From Alligator mississippiensis (taxonomy: Eukaryota; Chordata; Crocodylia; Alligatoridae): a stretch of 64,000 bases of DNA. Position numbers and translations under genes: made by a program. The stretch is taken from positions 139,001 to 203,000 of the forward strand of contig NC_081828.1 of assembly GCF_030867095.1 (NCBI RefSeq). Direction: 5' to 3'. A model generated the notes under the pieces. That model was not told where the DNA came from. It saw only the letters and a list, made by a program, of their open reading frames with translations, and ran no database searches. Below, piece by piece: positions 21,290-32,383 of this stretch (positions are counted from its first letter, which is position 1; the number at the start of each line of letters is the position of its first letter).

Positions 21290-22518
21290 CAGGGGGTGGA
21301 AACCCCCAGCATGCGTGCCGAGCATGGCATACGAGGCCATTTTGCTCGGCACACCACAGCCAGCCCCAGCTCTGGGTGGCTGCTGGAGCCTGGGCTGCTC
21401 CCAGCAGGGCTTGCAGTGTGCCAGCTGCCCACTGGGAGCAACCCGGGCTCTGTGGCTGGCAGCAGTTACCCAGAGCCAAGGCCAGCTGCAGCCGGCAGGC
21501 TCTGAACAGCTGTGCCAGGCTCTGGAGCCCAGGCATGAGCTCTATACTGGCAGGTTCACCCGCGCATCAGAGCGGGCAGTGGGGTAGGGGCCTGAGGCAG
21601 CAGTCTCTCCCCGGCTCCCAGCACAGAGCTGATGACTGAGCTCTCGAGCTCCGCGCAGCTGTTTGTAGTCAGCCTGAGCTCTGGGCAGCTGCAGCAAGCA
21701 GCTTCTGGCTCCACAGCTCCGGCATCAGCTCCGTGCTGGCAGCTGTGCGGGCCGGGAGCGGTCTGAGGCCTTCAGGGGCGCGCGGCGGGCTGTGGCCAGC
21801 AGCCCTGGCACGTGGGTCGGGGAATGCAGGCTGGCAGACTAGAATTAGGCACGGACGCGTAGCGGTTAATTAAAGATTATTTTACTTACACCGTAGATGG
21901 TCGCGGTGCAGGCAGGAGAAAACTTTGCTTAAGTTGCAGTTACAAAACTCGTACGAACAAGACCCATAGAAAAACTCGAGCCTCTTGAAATAACTCGGGC
22001 AGAGCTCTGGATACACACACACAAAGCTTGTTAGGCTCCGTAGAATGAGCGCGCAGGGAAGGGTACGTCAAGGGATCAAGCGGCGACGGGGAGAGGCTAG
22101 AGGTTGATCAGGCCCCTGTATCCTCCTCTAAGGCACACACGGGGTTTGTTAAGCTCCACAGCGCACTTAGAGTTCTCCACAAGATGGTTAGGGAGTCTTC
22201 CTTGGCGGGGTTCTCCTCGGAGTTCTCCAACTTGGGCGGAAACCGCTCAAGCCTCTTATACGGCTAGCAAGCCAATTGCTAGCCGCCACGTGGGAATAAT
22301 TTAGAACTGGCCAATAGTGGGACACAAATTTGCATCCGAATGGCGGGAACTCCTTTGCACCGGGGTTTTTCTCTCTGCAGCTGAGAATTGCACCGTGCAA
22401 AGAAAGCTCCTTGTGGCGGGAAATAATTCTGCAGTGCTGAAGCACACACACAATCATACACTTGGGTTATGACAGCAGTGACTGCGTATGCACCTCAGGG
22501 CAGCGCAGCCTACCCCTG
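21290..22518. mobile_element. hAT-type element, 8-bp duplication, holding a nested solo LTR
   Basis: Ends are CAGGGGGTGGAAACC on the left and, reading inward from the right, CAGGGGTAGGCTGCG. The flanking 8-mers are agttagag (21,282-21,289) and agttacag (22,519-22,526), 7 of 8 matching, as expected of hAT. Uninterrupted copies of the long repeat (4,232; 12,334; 35,295) show the unbroken site cagttagaggcaagagctg. Without the nested LTR it is about 0.5 kb and encodes no transposase, so it is a non-autonomous member. Confidence 0.8.
21744..22474 (-). mobile_element. Solo LTR, family X, nested in a hAT
   Basis: Minus-strand LTR fossil of 731 bp, TGTCATAACCC ... CCCGCACA, related along its length to 29,458-30,215. 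Flanking 5-mers are gcagc (21,739-21,743) and gcagt (22,475-22,479), one mismatch. It is younger than the hAT it interrupts. No internal genes remain. Confidence 0.8.
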
Positions 22519-22915
22519 AGTTACAGGAAAGAGCTGCAGTCACTGGAGGCATTATGGTTGGAGCAGGGCATGGGAATGATGTGCGTCCAGGCAGAAGCCT
22601 AGGCAACTGCTGATGCGTTCTGTCTGCTGAGCGTACCTGTTGCTCGTGGTGCCTTACCCGTTTCCAAGGGACCGGCACAAGCCCTGCACACCTGCCTGAG
22701 TGCCCAGTGCCCCTTGCAAACCCGACTGCTCCTGGGGGGGGGTGCTTCTGCCCCAATTCCCACTTCTGTCACGCTGCGGCTCCTCGCTGACACGCTGGCT
22801 CCAAGGACGGGTGCACGAGGAGGAGCCTGAAAGAAAGGGGAAACCCACGTTAGACAGTTTCACGCTAACCGCACCGCAGTGGGTAAGATGACCCTTGTAG
22901 GCTGACCCAGCACAT
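22519..22915 (-). other. Exon-like block with donor site, long-repeat copy 3
   Basis: Resumes the long repeat after the hAT. The minus-strand donor is CAG|GTACGC (GT at 22,636-22,635). About 21 bp are missing beyond it compared with copy 1, but the GT is kept. The exon side reads PRATG in the same phase as copies 1 and 4, yet the upstream frame is shifted, which argues against a conserved protein. Confidence 0.4.
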
Positions 22916-23330
22916 TTCCATTAAGCGTTCTCAAATCACCACAAAAAATGGCCAGTTTTCCCCCACACAGACCACCACGTGCCCTTAAAAAAGGTTTCCA
23001 AATCCCCACACCATTTCCATGACACAGCAAAACCATATTTTCATACACTTACCCAATTACCACAGTTTGCACAGGTCCCACAACACAGTCACACAAAAAA
23101 AGTTCCCAAATGACCCGAAAATTACCACACAATTTTCTACACACATAGTGACAATATATCCACCCGCATTTCCACAAAGAGTTCCACGAACCCAAATCAC
23201 CAGTTTTCCATGCAAAACCACCATATTTCCAAAAAACAAGGCATCACACACAATTACTCCCCCCCCCCCCAAAATCACATTCTCAGACATTAGCAGAAAC
23301 ATGCTCCCAGACCACACTGCACTCCCCCAG
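22915..23330. repeat. A/C-rich tract, copy 3
   Basis: Repeats caccacaaaaaatggcc, agttttccccc, ggtttccaaatcccca and catttccacaaa units, with a C11 run near 23,260-23,270. G is scarce on the plus strand. Confidence 0.7.
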
Positions 23331-23565
23331 CACCACCACGGTCCCCCGGCCATTCCCACCCGCACTGCCCGGAAAGGGTCCAAGCTCCCCGCGCGACCCG
23401 CCGAGATTGCCGCCCCGGGCCCGCCCGCGCAGTCACTGGCCGCATCCGGCACAGGCTGCAACCCCCGCCCCAGGGGGCAGGGCAATAGCTGGGAGGGCGG
23501 CAGGGATGCCCCTCCCCCGTCAGCGAAGCGCGGCTCTGCGGGGCACGTGTTCGCCGCTCCAACAT
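23330..23565. promoter_or_regulatory. Truncated CpG island before array 2
   Basis: CpG-dense DNA with cgcgcgacccgccgagattg, matching the conserved segment at 15,013 and 15,940 upstream of the CCAAT modules, then ccgggcccgcccgcgc. It passes directly into motif array 2 with no CCAAT module. Confidence 0.5.
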
Positions 23566-23569
23566 CGCC

Positions 23570-26500
23570 GGGGGAGAGTGCGCATGCGTAGCACGGAGAC
23601 GTCAAAAGCACGCATGCGCGATTCGGGATGTGGCGCATCACGCCTGCCCATCAATGGGCAACGCAAGCACGCATGCCTTGGTAGGATTCGTGAAACCGTT
23701 TGCGCATGCGTTGTGGGAATGAGGAACCGTTGCCTGGCTTTGAAATTATTAATGGATTTCCATGGTTATACAGGCACTGACAACAGGACGATCGCCGAAA
23801 CTAATCGAGGCACTAGTTTCTCAAAGCTCACTGGAAATGAGTACTACAGTTCCCGCCGCTCCTCCCAGCCAAGCCAATACTCAGGGGAAGCGAGAGGCAG
23901 GGACACCCCCTCCCCTCTCACTGCGGTCCCGCAGCTGCAGCCAAGTGGGGCACGGCACTACCGTATGCTAAACCGGCAGTGGCGTTTAGGAATAACTGGG
24001 GTAGGCCCAGCGCGCATGCGCAGCACGGGGCGGCCTCACAGTCGCACGACGAAAATATCGATGAACAGCCATGAATACGCAGGCGCACTTGGGAAAAGGT
24101 GGGCCCTCGCGGTTCCCGTCAGTGGGCAAAGCAACTACGCGTGCGCAAGACTTGTTATACGCGGATCAGCTGAATGCCTAGTGTATCGATGTCAAGCAAA
24201 CTGGTGCATGCTCAATGGGAGCAGGCAAGAGCTATCGATGGCCGATGTTCCGAATTGGCGCGTGCGTCCTGAGAATCGGGAGGCTGTGCCAGAGCAGGAG
24301 TTATGGACGGGTACCCATAGTTACAGGGACAGTGATGGCATGACTAGCGCCGAAACCGTCAGGGCCCGACTCTAAGTATGCATGCGGACTGCAAATGAGC
24401 CCTACAATTCCCACTAGGATCAATACTCCTGGCGGTGTACCCCACCCTACGTCTCTCCCAGCTGGGGACCACACCCACGCGGGCCGTGAAACCAGCGTTG
24501 GGCCCTGACGTCAAGAACAGCAAGAAATGAGCTTCACGAGCTAGGCTCCCAGTCGTGTGACGAAAACATCGATGAGCGGCCATGAATACGCATGCGCACT
24601 ACGGAAGAGTCGGTGCATAGGGTTTCGCGTCATGTGGGAAAGCAAGTACGCATGCGCGTAGAATGACAGCTTGATCCGGCTGAACTCTGAATTCATCGAT
24701 GGTACTGCAAGGAGCGCATGCGGCCCGGTCGCAAGCAAAAGATGTCGATTGCCGATATCCTGGATTGGCACATGCGTCGTGAGACTCATGCGTTCCCATG
24801 GTTACAGAGGCAGTGACGGCATGACGTGCGCTGAAATTCTCAAGGCGCCGATCTCAATGTGCATGTGGACTGGGCATGAGCGCTACAGTTCTGTCTGGGG
24901 GAAAGACTCGTAGGAAAGGACAGGGACACTCCCTCCCATCTTTTTCCGGGGCCGCAGCTGCAGCTACCGAGGTCACAGCGGCGGTACCTGGGAAAGCGGT
25001 CACGGCATGAAACTAGCGCTTCTTGAGACCCAGTGCGCACGCGCTGTAAAAGGCACGCTCCCACTCAGGCGAAGAGCTAGCGAGCAGTCACGAGTACGCA
25101 TGCGCATTTGAAAAGGTGCGCTGCAGCGCCTTTGCCCTTGAATGGGCAAAGCAAATACGCATGCGCGCGGTGATTTGCAGCTAAACACGGAATTTAGTAA
25201 GTGGGATGACTCGCGCATGTGCGCTGGCCACAGGCAAAATACATCGAACGCTGATCTTGTAGATTGGGGTATATGCTGCGCATGTGTAGTGTGAATAACG
25301 CCTACAATCAGCTCTGGTTGGGGAGCAATACTTCGGGGAAAGAGGAGGGCGTTCCCCCGGTACTCCGGACCCGCAACCTCAGCCAGTGCGAGGCACGAAG
25401 CTGCCGAACGTGAACACATGTGGCTTTAGCCCATCGCTGGGGGACACCCATTGCACACCCGCAGTAAAGGATTGGCGCCCCATGGAAAAAGTGTCAGCAT
25501 CGAGGCGTGGCCACGAGTACGCATGTGCAAGTGGGAAGAGGTGGTGCGCGGTATTTACCCTTCATTGGGCAAATGAAGCACGTATGCGCTGGGCGGGGAG
25601 AGCCCCCCCTCCCCAGTTAGGTACCTAATTCATCCATTCTAGTGCTTAAGTGAGCCTACGCTGTACTTGCAGTAAACGCATCGACCCCTTATTATATAGT
25701 TTGGGGAAGCTGTACGCCCATTCGTTCTGGGAATCAGGGGCCGCTACCAAGTGCCAATACTCGGAGAAAGAGGCAGGGACGTCCCCTAGCCTGTCGCTCC
25801 GGGCACGCACCCGCAGGCACGTTGTTAAACTCTGGGGAGACCCAGTGCGCATGCGGAGTAGAACACCAGCGCCCAATCCAATGACCAAAAGCAGCTATAA
25901 GTACGCATGCGCACTTGTGTACGGGTGACCACCGCGTTGTCCCAGCAATTGCCGAAAGAATTCCGCACATGCCGGCCTGACAGGCCGATGATCTGAAAAC
26001 CGAATTTATCGATAGCGCTGGTTACTACACATGCGCAGTGGTGGCAGTGAAAATGCATCGATCGCCGATATTGTCGATTCGCATGTGTCTTTGGAATCAC
26101 AGGGCGGTGCCAAGAAAGGGAGTCATTGATGCGTTTCCATGGTTACAGCAGTAATGACGAGAGGACGAGCATCGAAACGATCACGACGCCAGTTCCGATG
26201 CGCATGCGGAGTAAGACATCGATGGCGTCCAATTCTCGCGGGAAGACGAAGGGGCAGAAATGCCCCCCCCCCCGACCTCTCTCTGTCAATTGGGGCCGGA
26301 GCCGCAGCTGCACGGGTCGCGAAGCCCGTGTGCGGGAATGCGACCTGAGTGCCATTTCTCCGGCGGCCCCAGTGCGAGCACGAGTCCAAAGCTGGTTCGC
26401 AATCGTGGGACGAAAACATGGATGACCGACCATGAGTACGCATGCGCAGACAGCACATGTCCTTTGCCCACGAGTGGGCGAATCAAGTACGCATGCGCAC

Positions 26501-27590
26501 GGAGGTTATGGGCTGATTAGCAGAACACTGCATTCATCCATAGCGGTCAGTTCGCATGCGCAGTGCTCGCCGCGCAAAGACATCGATCGCCGATATTGCG
26601 GATTGCCGCATGCGTCTTGGAAATCAGGGGGCGGTGCCGAGTAGGAATTACTGGTGTTTTCAAAGTCACCATGGCAATGACGACACAACCAGCGCCGAAA
26701 CTATAGTAGAAAATGAGCGCTACAGTTCCCTCTGGGACCAATACAAGGGCAACGGGAAGGGGCCGCAGGCTGACCCCGGCGCCGCTCGCTATGTGGGAAG
26801 TCGACTGTTGCGTTAAACCATCACTAGGGGACACCCAGCGCGCGTGTGTGCATAGGGCAAATGACCACGTTGTTAAACCATCATTGGGGAGACCCAGTGT
26901 GCATCCGGCGCGCACAGCCGTCTCCCAGTAGGGACTGGCCATGAGCACGCATGCGCACTTGGGAATAGGCGGCACCACCTTCGCTGATCAATAGGCAAAG
27001 CAAGTGCGCATGTGTCTGGCTGCTAGAGGCTGAACACGGAGAAGTGCGCATGCGTTTCGCTTGGAGGCCAAACACATCAATTACCGGTATTGTGGATTAA
27101 CGCATGCGTCCTGGTAATGGGGGGCGCTGCCAAGTGCTGAACGCATTGAGGTTTCCATGGCTACCGAGGCAGTGACAACAGGGCTGACCTCCAAAATTAT
27201 CGAGGCCTGAGTCCCAACGCGCATGCGTACTGGGAACAAACACAATAGTTTCCCCGCGTCCAGTCATTAATCGAGGGAGAAGAGAGGGACGCTCCCTCCC
27301 CTGTCACTCCGGTTCCGCAACCGTCACCGAGCAGAGCCGGTGTGCCGGAAAGCGGCCGGGTCGTCAAAACAACGCGGGGCGGGTTGGGGGGGGGGGGTCA
27401 TTAAACCACTGCACATGCGGAGTAGAGCTGCCGGATAACGAAAGTGGCCGTGAGCCGCCATTTGCCCGCATGCGCACTTGGGTACGGGTGAGCACCGCGC
27501 TTGCCCATCAATTGGCAAGGCAAGTTCGCATGCTCATCACTGACAGGCGGATCAGCTGAACGCCGAATTTATCGATACTAGGTTAGCGCG
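23570..27590 (+). repeat. Motif-dense tandem satellite, array 2 (about 9 units)
   Basis: About nine imperfect units. The GCCC-n-GGGC palindrome with its following ACGCATGCG site lies near 23,648, 24,110, 24,620, 25,131, 25,554, 25,935, 26,462, 26,978 and 27,498; full units are about 510-527 bp. Per unit the order is CCCAGTGCGCATGCGC, gtcgcgtgacgaaaac, ATCGATGA, TACGCATGCGCACTTGGG, the palindrome, gatcagctga, a second ATCGAT, a third beside gccgatatt, GCGCATGCGTCC, the CCATGGTTAC X-box-like site, CTACAGTTCC (STAF-like), then ctcccctctcac. I count roughly 39 NRF1-like sites. Two middle units (about 25.2-25.9 kb) lack the X-box. Confidence 0.85.
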
Positions 27591-28010
27591 CTTCCGCAGC
27601 GCCCGCACCCGCATCAGTTGTCGGCCCTGCGGCCTGGCTGCTGCGTCTTGCGGATCAGGCGCCTCCGCTCCCGCCTGAGCTGCGCGGCCGCAAAACCGCC
27701 TTGAACAGGAGACCGTGGCCGAGGCGGGAGGATGGTCCCGGCGCCCCTGGGTGTCTCGCTCCGGCCGTTCCCAGCCCCGTGCTCGACCGCTGCTCCCGCC
27801 CCCACCCACGGTTTGGCGGGCGGGCGGAAGACGGGCTCGGGGGTGGGGCTCTCGCGGCGCCCGGAGGCACTGGCGTTTCCGGAGCTGGTCCCGTCGTTCG
27901 CTTGCGGGTCTCCGTCCAACCGCCCTCCCCCACGCGTTGGTTTTGTGGAAAACTTGGCTGCAAATTAGACAGTTGCTCGTTTCCGCTTCTCTGAGCCCCT
28001 TGTGCGTCAG
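27591..28010. promoter_or_regulatory. CpG island at the end of array 2
   Basis: CpG-dense DNA containing gcgcggccgc and several ccgcc/ggcgg runs. CpG density drops sharply after about 28,010. It could be a promoter driven by the adjoining motif array. Open frames on both strands have no recognisable domain. Confidence 0.5.
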
Positions 28011-28602
28011 ACCCGTGTGTCCAACCGATTCTCAGACTTCGTATTTCATCAAGGGAAATTGTCCTCAGTAGCCACTGGAAGGCTTCACATGTCGCATGTT
28101 ATCAAACCTCTCTTGGAATCTGTGCACAGGCCGTGATATACGTTTGATCCAAAACTACCTGTGAAAGGTCTTTCTGTGGGGACTGGGCGGGAGAAAGGTG
28201 GAATGAGAGAGTTAAAAGTGAAATGTGACGTGCCAGGGATACAGGCACACCCTTACAACTTGGAGGCTGTAGAGGACAAGTTGTGGCAGTGAAATGTCCT
28301 GCAATGGAGGTGACCAAGGAATGGCACAGGATGCAGGAGTGTTGGTGTACAGCTCGCTAATTAATATCCTATTTCCTTCCTAGGTTTTCACGCTCTCAAA
28401 CCCCCCCTCTTTGGCACGGACCGCAGCATCACCCTGCAGCATAAATCTAAACCCACTGGGAATGGACAAGACGACTCCCTTTCTGTTACAAAAAACCCTT
28501 TTCCCAACACTCGGCTGAAGTTCTCTTCTTTAGTTTCATCCCGTTGCTTTTCGGCCTGTCATGATGCTCCCGAGCAAGTTATGACCTCAGAACGACTTAG
28601 GG

Positions 28603-28845
28603 CAGGGCCTGTCAACCGGTACTTGGGAAGCCTGCAGGGGGCACGTGGCAGTGGAGTGGAGAAGCTGGGGGCACTTGCAGCAGCACTTCTGATTTTGCCA
28701 CCGCAGCGCTTTGTTTTGCTGTGGTGGACCCCCGCTCCTCCTCCATCTGCCACTGAGGAACCCCTCCACCCACCGGCTGGGGGACTCCCTGCGTCTGGGC
28801 TGGCCGTGGGGGGGTACCCCAACCAAAAAAGGTTGAAAGCCCCTG
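28603..28845. mobile_element. hAT-type MITE
   Basis: Ends CAGGGCCTGTCAACCGGTAC and, inward from the right, CAGGGGCTTTCAACCTTTTT. The flanking 8-mers acttaggg (28,595-28,602) and ccttaggg (28,846-28,853) match at 7 of 8. At 243 bp with no transposase it is a non-autonomous hAT. Confidence 0.8.
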
Positions 28846-28853
28846 CCTTAGGG

Positions 28854-29452
28854 TCTATTGCAGTAGTTAGCATCCCCAGAACACAGGACAGCCCTTTGAC
28901 CACAGGCAGCCCCCACTGCCAATCAGCAGTGAGGAGTGCCAACCACCTTAGCCAACCAGCAGCTAGGGGTGGGCGCACTGTGACTGGGTAGGACCCTGCT
29001 CCTGCCGGCTGTGCACTGCCCTACCCCCTGGGCACAGCCCACAGAATTGTGAGGGCAAATCATTAACATATAAATTGCCACCAACTAACTGAAAAATGGA
29101 ACTTTTCCCATCCATTCCTCATTCAGAAACCAAGAGGAGGCAAAGTGTTTAAAGCAGGATAGTCCAGTATAAAACAGGACCAATGGCCACCCTAAATACA
29201 CCGCCCTAAACACCCCACTCCCAACTAGCTCTGGAACTGGAAGTGCTAGCACAGGGCATCTGCACTTGCATTTCCATACTTACCTGGCAGCGGAAATACC
29301 ATGACCACTAGGACGGTTTTCCTAGTCGCTCAGGATAACTGCTTTTCTGGCACAGGGTAGTACCTGCGGAGGTGACATGTAGTTAACCTCCGATGGTCAT
29401 TTCCCCTGGGAAGATCTTGGCTTTATGCCCACTTTACTGAGATGGGAGACTC
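28854..29452. other. Unassigned stretch, nothing recognised
   Basis: Unique-looking DNA between the hAT and the solo LTR. No gene, RNA or repeat is recognised. Confidence 0.35.
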
Positions 29453-29457
29453 CTCTC

Positions 29458-29905
29458 TGTCATGACCCAAAGGGTATGATTGTGTGTGTGCTTCAGCACT
29501 GCAGAATTATTTCCCGCCACGAGTAGCTTTCTTTGCACAGTGCAATTCTCAGTTGCAAAGAGAAAACCCCGGTGCAAAGGAGTTCCCGCCATTCGCATGT
29601 AAATTTGTTCCCCACTATTGGCTGTTCCTAAATTATTCCCACGTGGCGGCTAGCGATTGGCTTGCTAGCCGTATAAGAGGCTTGAGCAGTTTCCGCCCAA
29701 GCCGGAGATCTCCGGGGAGGACCTCATTTAGGAGGATTCCACATCCATCTCGTGGAGAACTCTAAGCGTGCTGTGGAGCTTAACAAACCCAGCGTGCCTT
29801 AGAGAAGGATATAGGGGCCTGACCAACCTCTAGCCTCTCCCCGTCGCCGCCTGATCCCTCGACATACCCTTCCCTGCATGCTCGGTCCACGGAGCCTAGC
29901 AAACT

Positions 29906-29943
<38 letters not shown>

Positions 29944-30215
29944 CCAGAGCTCTTTCCGGGTTATTTCAATGGCTCGAGTTTTCTACGGGTCTTGTTCGTG
30001 CAAATTTTCTTTTCGTTTGTAACTGCAACTTAAGCAAGTTTTCCTGCCTGCACCGTGACCATCTATGGTGTAAGTAAAATAATCTTTAATCAACCGCTAC
30101 GAGTCCGTGCCTAATTCTAGTCCGCCGTGCTGAATTCCCCGACCCACGTGCCAGGGCTGCTGGCCACAGCCCGCCGCGCGCCCCCAAAAGCCTCGGACCG
30201 CTCCCAGCCTGCACA
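29458..30215 (+). mobile_element. Solo LTR, family X, perfect 5-bp duplication
   Basis: LTR fossil of 758 bp, TGTCATGACCC ... GCCTGCACA, flanked by CTCTC on both sides (29,453-29,457 and 30,216-30,220). The promoter region has an inverted CCAAT (gattggcttgc) and ccgtataagagg as TATA box (about 29,671). It carries a (GT)n run at 29,908-29,941. It is complete from end to end; the internal region was lost by LTR-LTR recombination, the usual route to solo LTRs. Confidence 0.88.
29908..29941. repeat. (GT)n microsatellite in the solo LTR
   Basis: Seventeen GT units. The copy at 21,744-22,474 has only cacacacac at the matching place, so the run expanded here. Confidence 0.95.
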
Positions 30216-31180
30216 CTCTCTAGTTTGCTCCTGAGGCCATATGGCTGAGGACGAGCAAAACTTGAGGGCATCTGAACCCCAAACCTCTGAGCTTGGTGCT
30301 GCACGTAAGATGCCTGCCAAATGATTTGGAAGCATCTGAAGCCCCAGGTGGTGGTGGAGGATGTTTGCTGGTACTAGGGTCACATATTGTTCTTGAATGA
30401 CTCACGGATTTGGAATTGATTTGGCCTGGGACACAAGAATATTACAAAAAAATCAATCAATCAATATTTTTTTTTTAAATCTGTACTTGCATTTCCATGC
30501 ATAAGGCTGACTTCATTCCAGTCATAAGGCTGACTTCATTGCGACTCTAGAGCTCAAAAAAAAAAAAATGCCATTTATAAACTATTGCATCTCCCCATCA
30601 GTAAGTATTTCACCTACATAGACATGTTTTGTTTCATTAGGCAAGCTACATTACTAACTTGCATCACACTATTAGTAGTTTCACCAATTCCCAAAAGCTC
30701 TGTAGCAAGGTCTCCCTCAACTGTCCCATTGCTTTTAGCAGTTATAATATTGGACACTTGGTAAAGTAAGTCTTAAAACTGACTTCATATTTGCCTTGTA
30801 TTTGACATTGCACCTTGCTTGCTCCTTTTCTTTGCGCACCTACTTGGAGAACATGCCAGCCCAAGTCCCATTCCTGCAATTTGTGCTGCTAACACAGGTT
30901 GGCTGTTTGTGCACTGAAAAGTGACTGCTTTGACATATCTTCCAGAAATAATCACAACCATCTTGCCTAAAGCATATCACCTTGTAGATTAGCAAAACAG
31001 ATAAGGAATGAAGTTATCCTCACCCACTGCACAAGTGGACAGTTACTCAGCCACAAGATGTGACCATCACCCTAGACTCAGGTCTGTAAGGCTGACGCTC
31101 ATGTTTCAAGCAACACTGGTCCTCACCTTTGTGGGCCTTTAAGTTCGTGGTCTCAAGGGCTCCAGTGGAGCCAGTTTCAG
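30216..31180. other. Unassigned AT-rich stretch
   Basis: No gene recognised. It contains a duplicated 20-bp phrase (cataaggctgacttcatt) at about 30,500 and 30,523, and A/T homopolymers. Confidence 0.4.
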
Positions 31181-31182
31181 AC

Positions 31183-31485
31183 TCAACATCCAACATCTTC
31201 CACGGACAGTCTTTCAGAGATGTCCGATCGTGTTGTTTCATCCAGCTCCTGACTGGACCTCTGTCCTGAGAAGGATGCTTCCAGGAACTGGGATGCCTCA
31301 GCTGAGTTCTGCATCTGCTCATAAGTGCCAGAAACCACAGAGTCCCCATGCACTGTTGTCTCCATAGATGCAGCATAGCCGAGAGAAAGTGCCATTTCAT
31401 CCTGAGCAATTGGTACATGAAGCTTCAGGTACATATGGAATTCAGTTTCAATTCTGGCCCTGAACTCCCAACTAATTGCCATCAT
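31183..31485 (-). CDS. Unrecognised open frame, possible exon
   Basis: A 100-codon minus-strand frame (AISWEFRARIETEFHMYLKL, then PIAQDEMALSLGYAASMET, then SQELDETTRSDISERLSVED). Its acidic, amphipathic composition is more protein-like than the GC-rich frames elsewhere in the first half. No family is recognised and no splice sites are obvious. It could be an exon of an unknown gene, a relic of a transposon protein, or chance. Confidence 0.25.
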   Translation of the reverse strand: MMAISWEFRARIETEFHMYLKLHVPIAQDEMALSLGYAASMETTVHGDSVVSGTYEQMQNSAEASQFLEASFSGQRSSQELDETTRSDISERLSVEDVGC

Positions 31486-31489
31486 GTTG

Positions 31490-32383
31490 ATTTCATATGC
31501 TTAACAGAATATGTTCTAGCCAAGGGCTGAGAAGCAACTCACGAATACAGAATTTGTAAAGCCCTCTTATAGATATGCAAGATCGGCGACAAGGAACTTA
31601 GAGTTGACAACAAGGTTAACTACTCCATCCTCGCCATCTTCCTCCCCGCCCCATCCCCCCCCTGATATTTTTAAGTATTGTTTGAAGCAAAGGATGGTAA
31701 GCAAAGAGACACTTAGCCATGTTAGCTTCAAGTCAAGTAATTGGCCGAGTAAATTAGCACCCTATAGACTAACTGGAGACAACATATACTTGCACACACA
31801 GAATTAGATAAAGTGAACTTCAGCCCATGAGAGCTTTGTGCTCTGTGTGCGTGTATTTACACACATGCACACACTTTGGTTCATCTATAGCGCACACTTT
31901 CCTTGCAAATTCTGTTCTTATACTATTCAATTGTACAACTTCAAGGCATTTTTCCTTGATAGTTGGCCAATTAGAGTCCAAACAAACAGGGAGGAAAAGA
32001 TGTTTATCATCACACCGTAACTATTAATTGCCTGACTCCTGTTCTTGCATTGTCTACATGTAAACCTTGTGCATCTCGTAGGTCAATTTACAGCTGATGG
32101 GCCTGAGCAGCCAGACTGGATACTTAGAGGTGTCACTAAACCTGTCTTGGGGTATTTCAATATCAAATGGGCACATTTGCAGTAGCTTGTACAAGTGATG
32201 GTTTGTTTGTCAAACCCCAGACAATCAATGAATGATTCAGACATTTTTAACACCCTATACCTTGGGATGTTTGCTGAGGGAAGTGTTTGTCATGTACAGG
32301 ACATCTGTTCTGTACTTTTTTTTACAAGTTTCTCTTATGATGTATATTTAGCCTTCTGTTTCCTTGAGGGCTATGCACACAAG
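31490..32383. other. Unassigned stretch, nothing recognised
   Basis: AT-rich DNA with a short C/T run at 31,625-31,665. No gene or repeat recognised. Confidence 0.35.

Noticed and set aside
23407-24375. A 322-codon open frame across the start of array 2
   Set aside because: It runs from a CpG island into the satellite, has no domain, and the frame is not kept in other units. Long frames are expected in such GC-rich DNA.
23570-27590. CRISPR-like array or bacterial contamination
   Set aside because: Units are about 500 bp and diverged, with no short identical repeats and spacers; flanks carry vertebrate CR1, hAT and LTR sequence.
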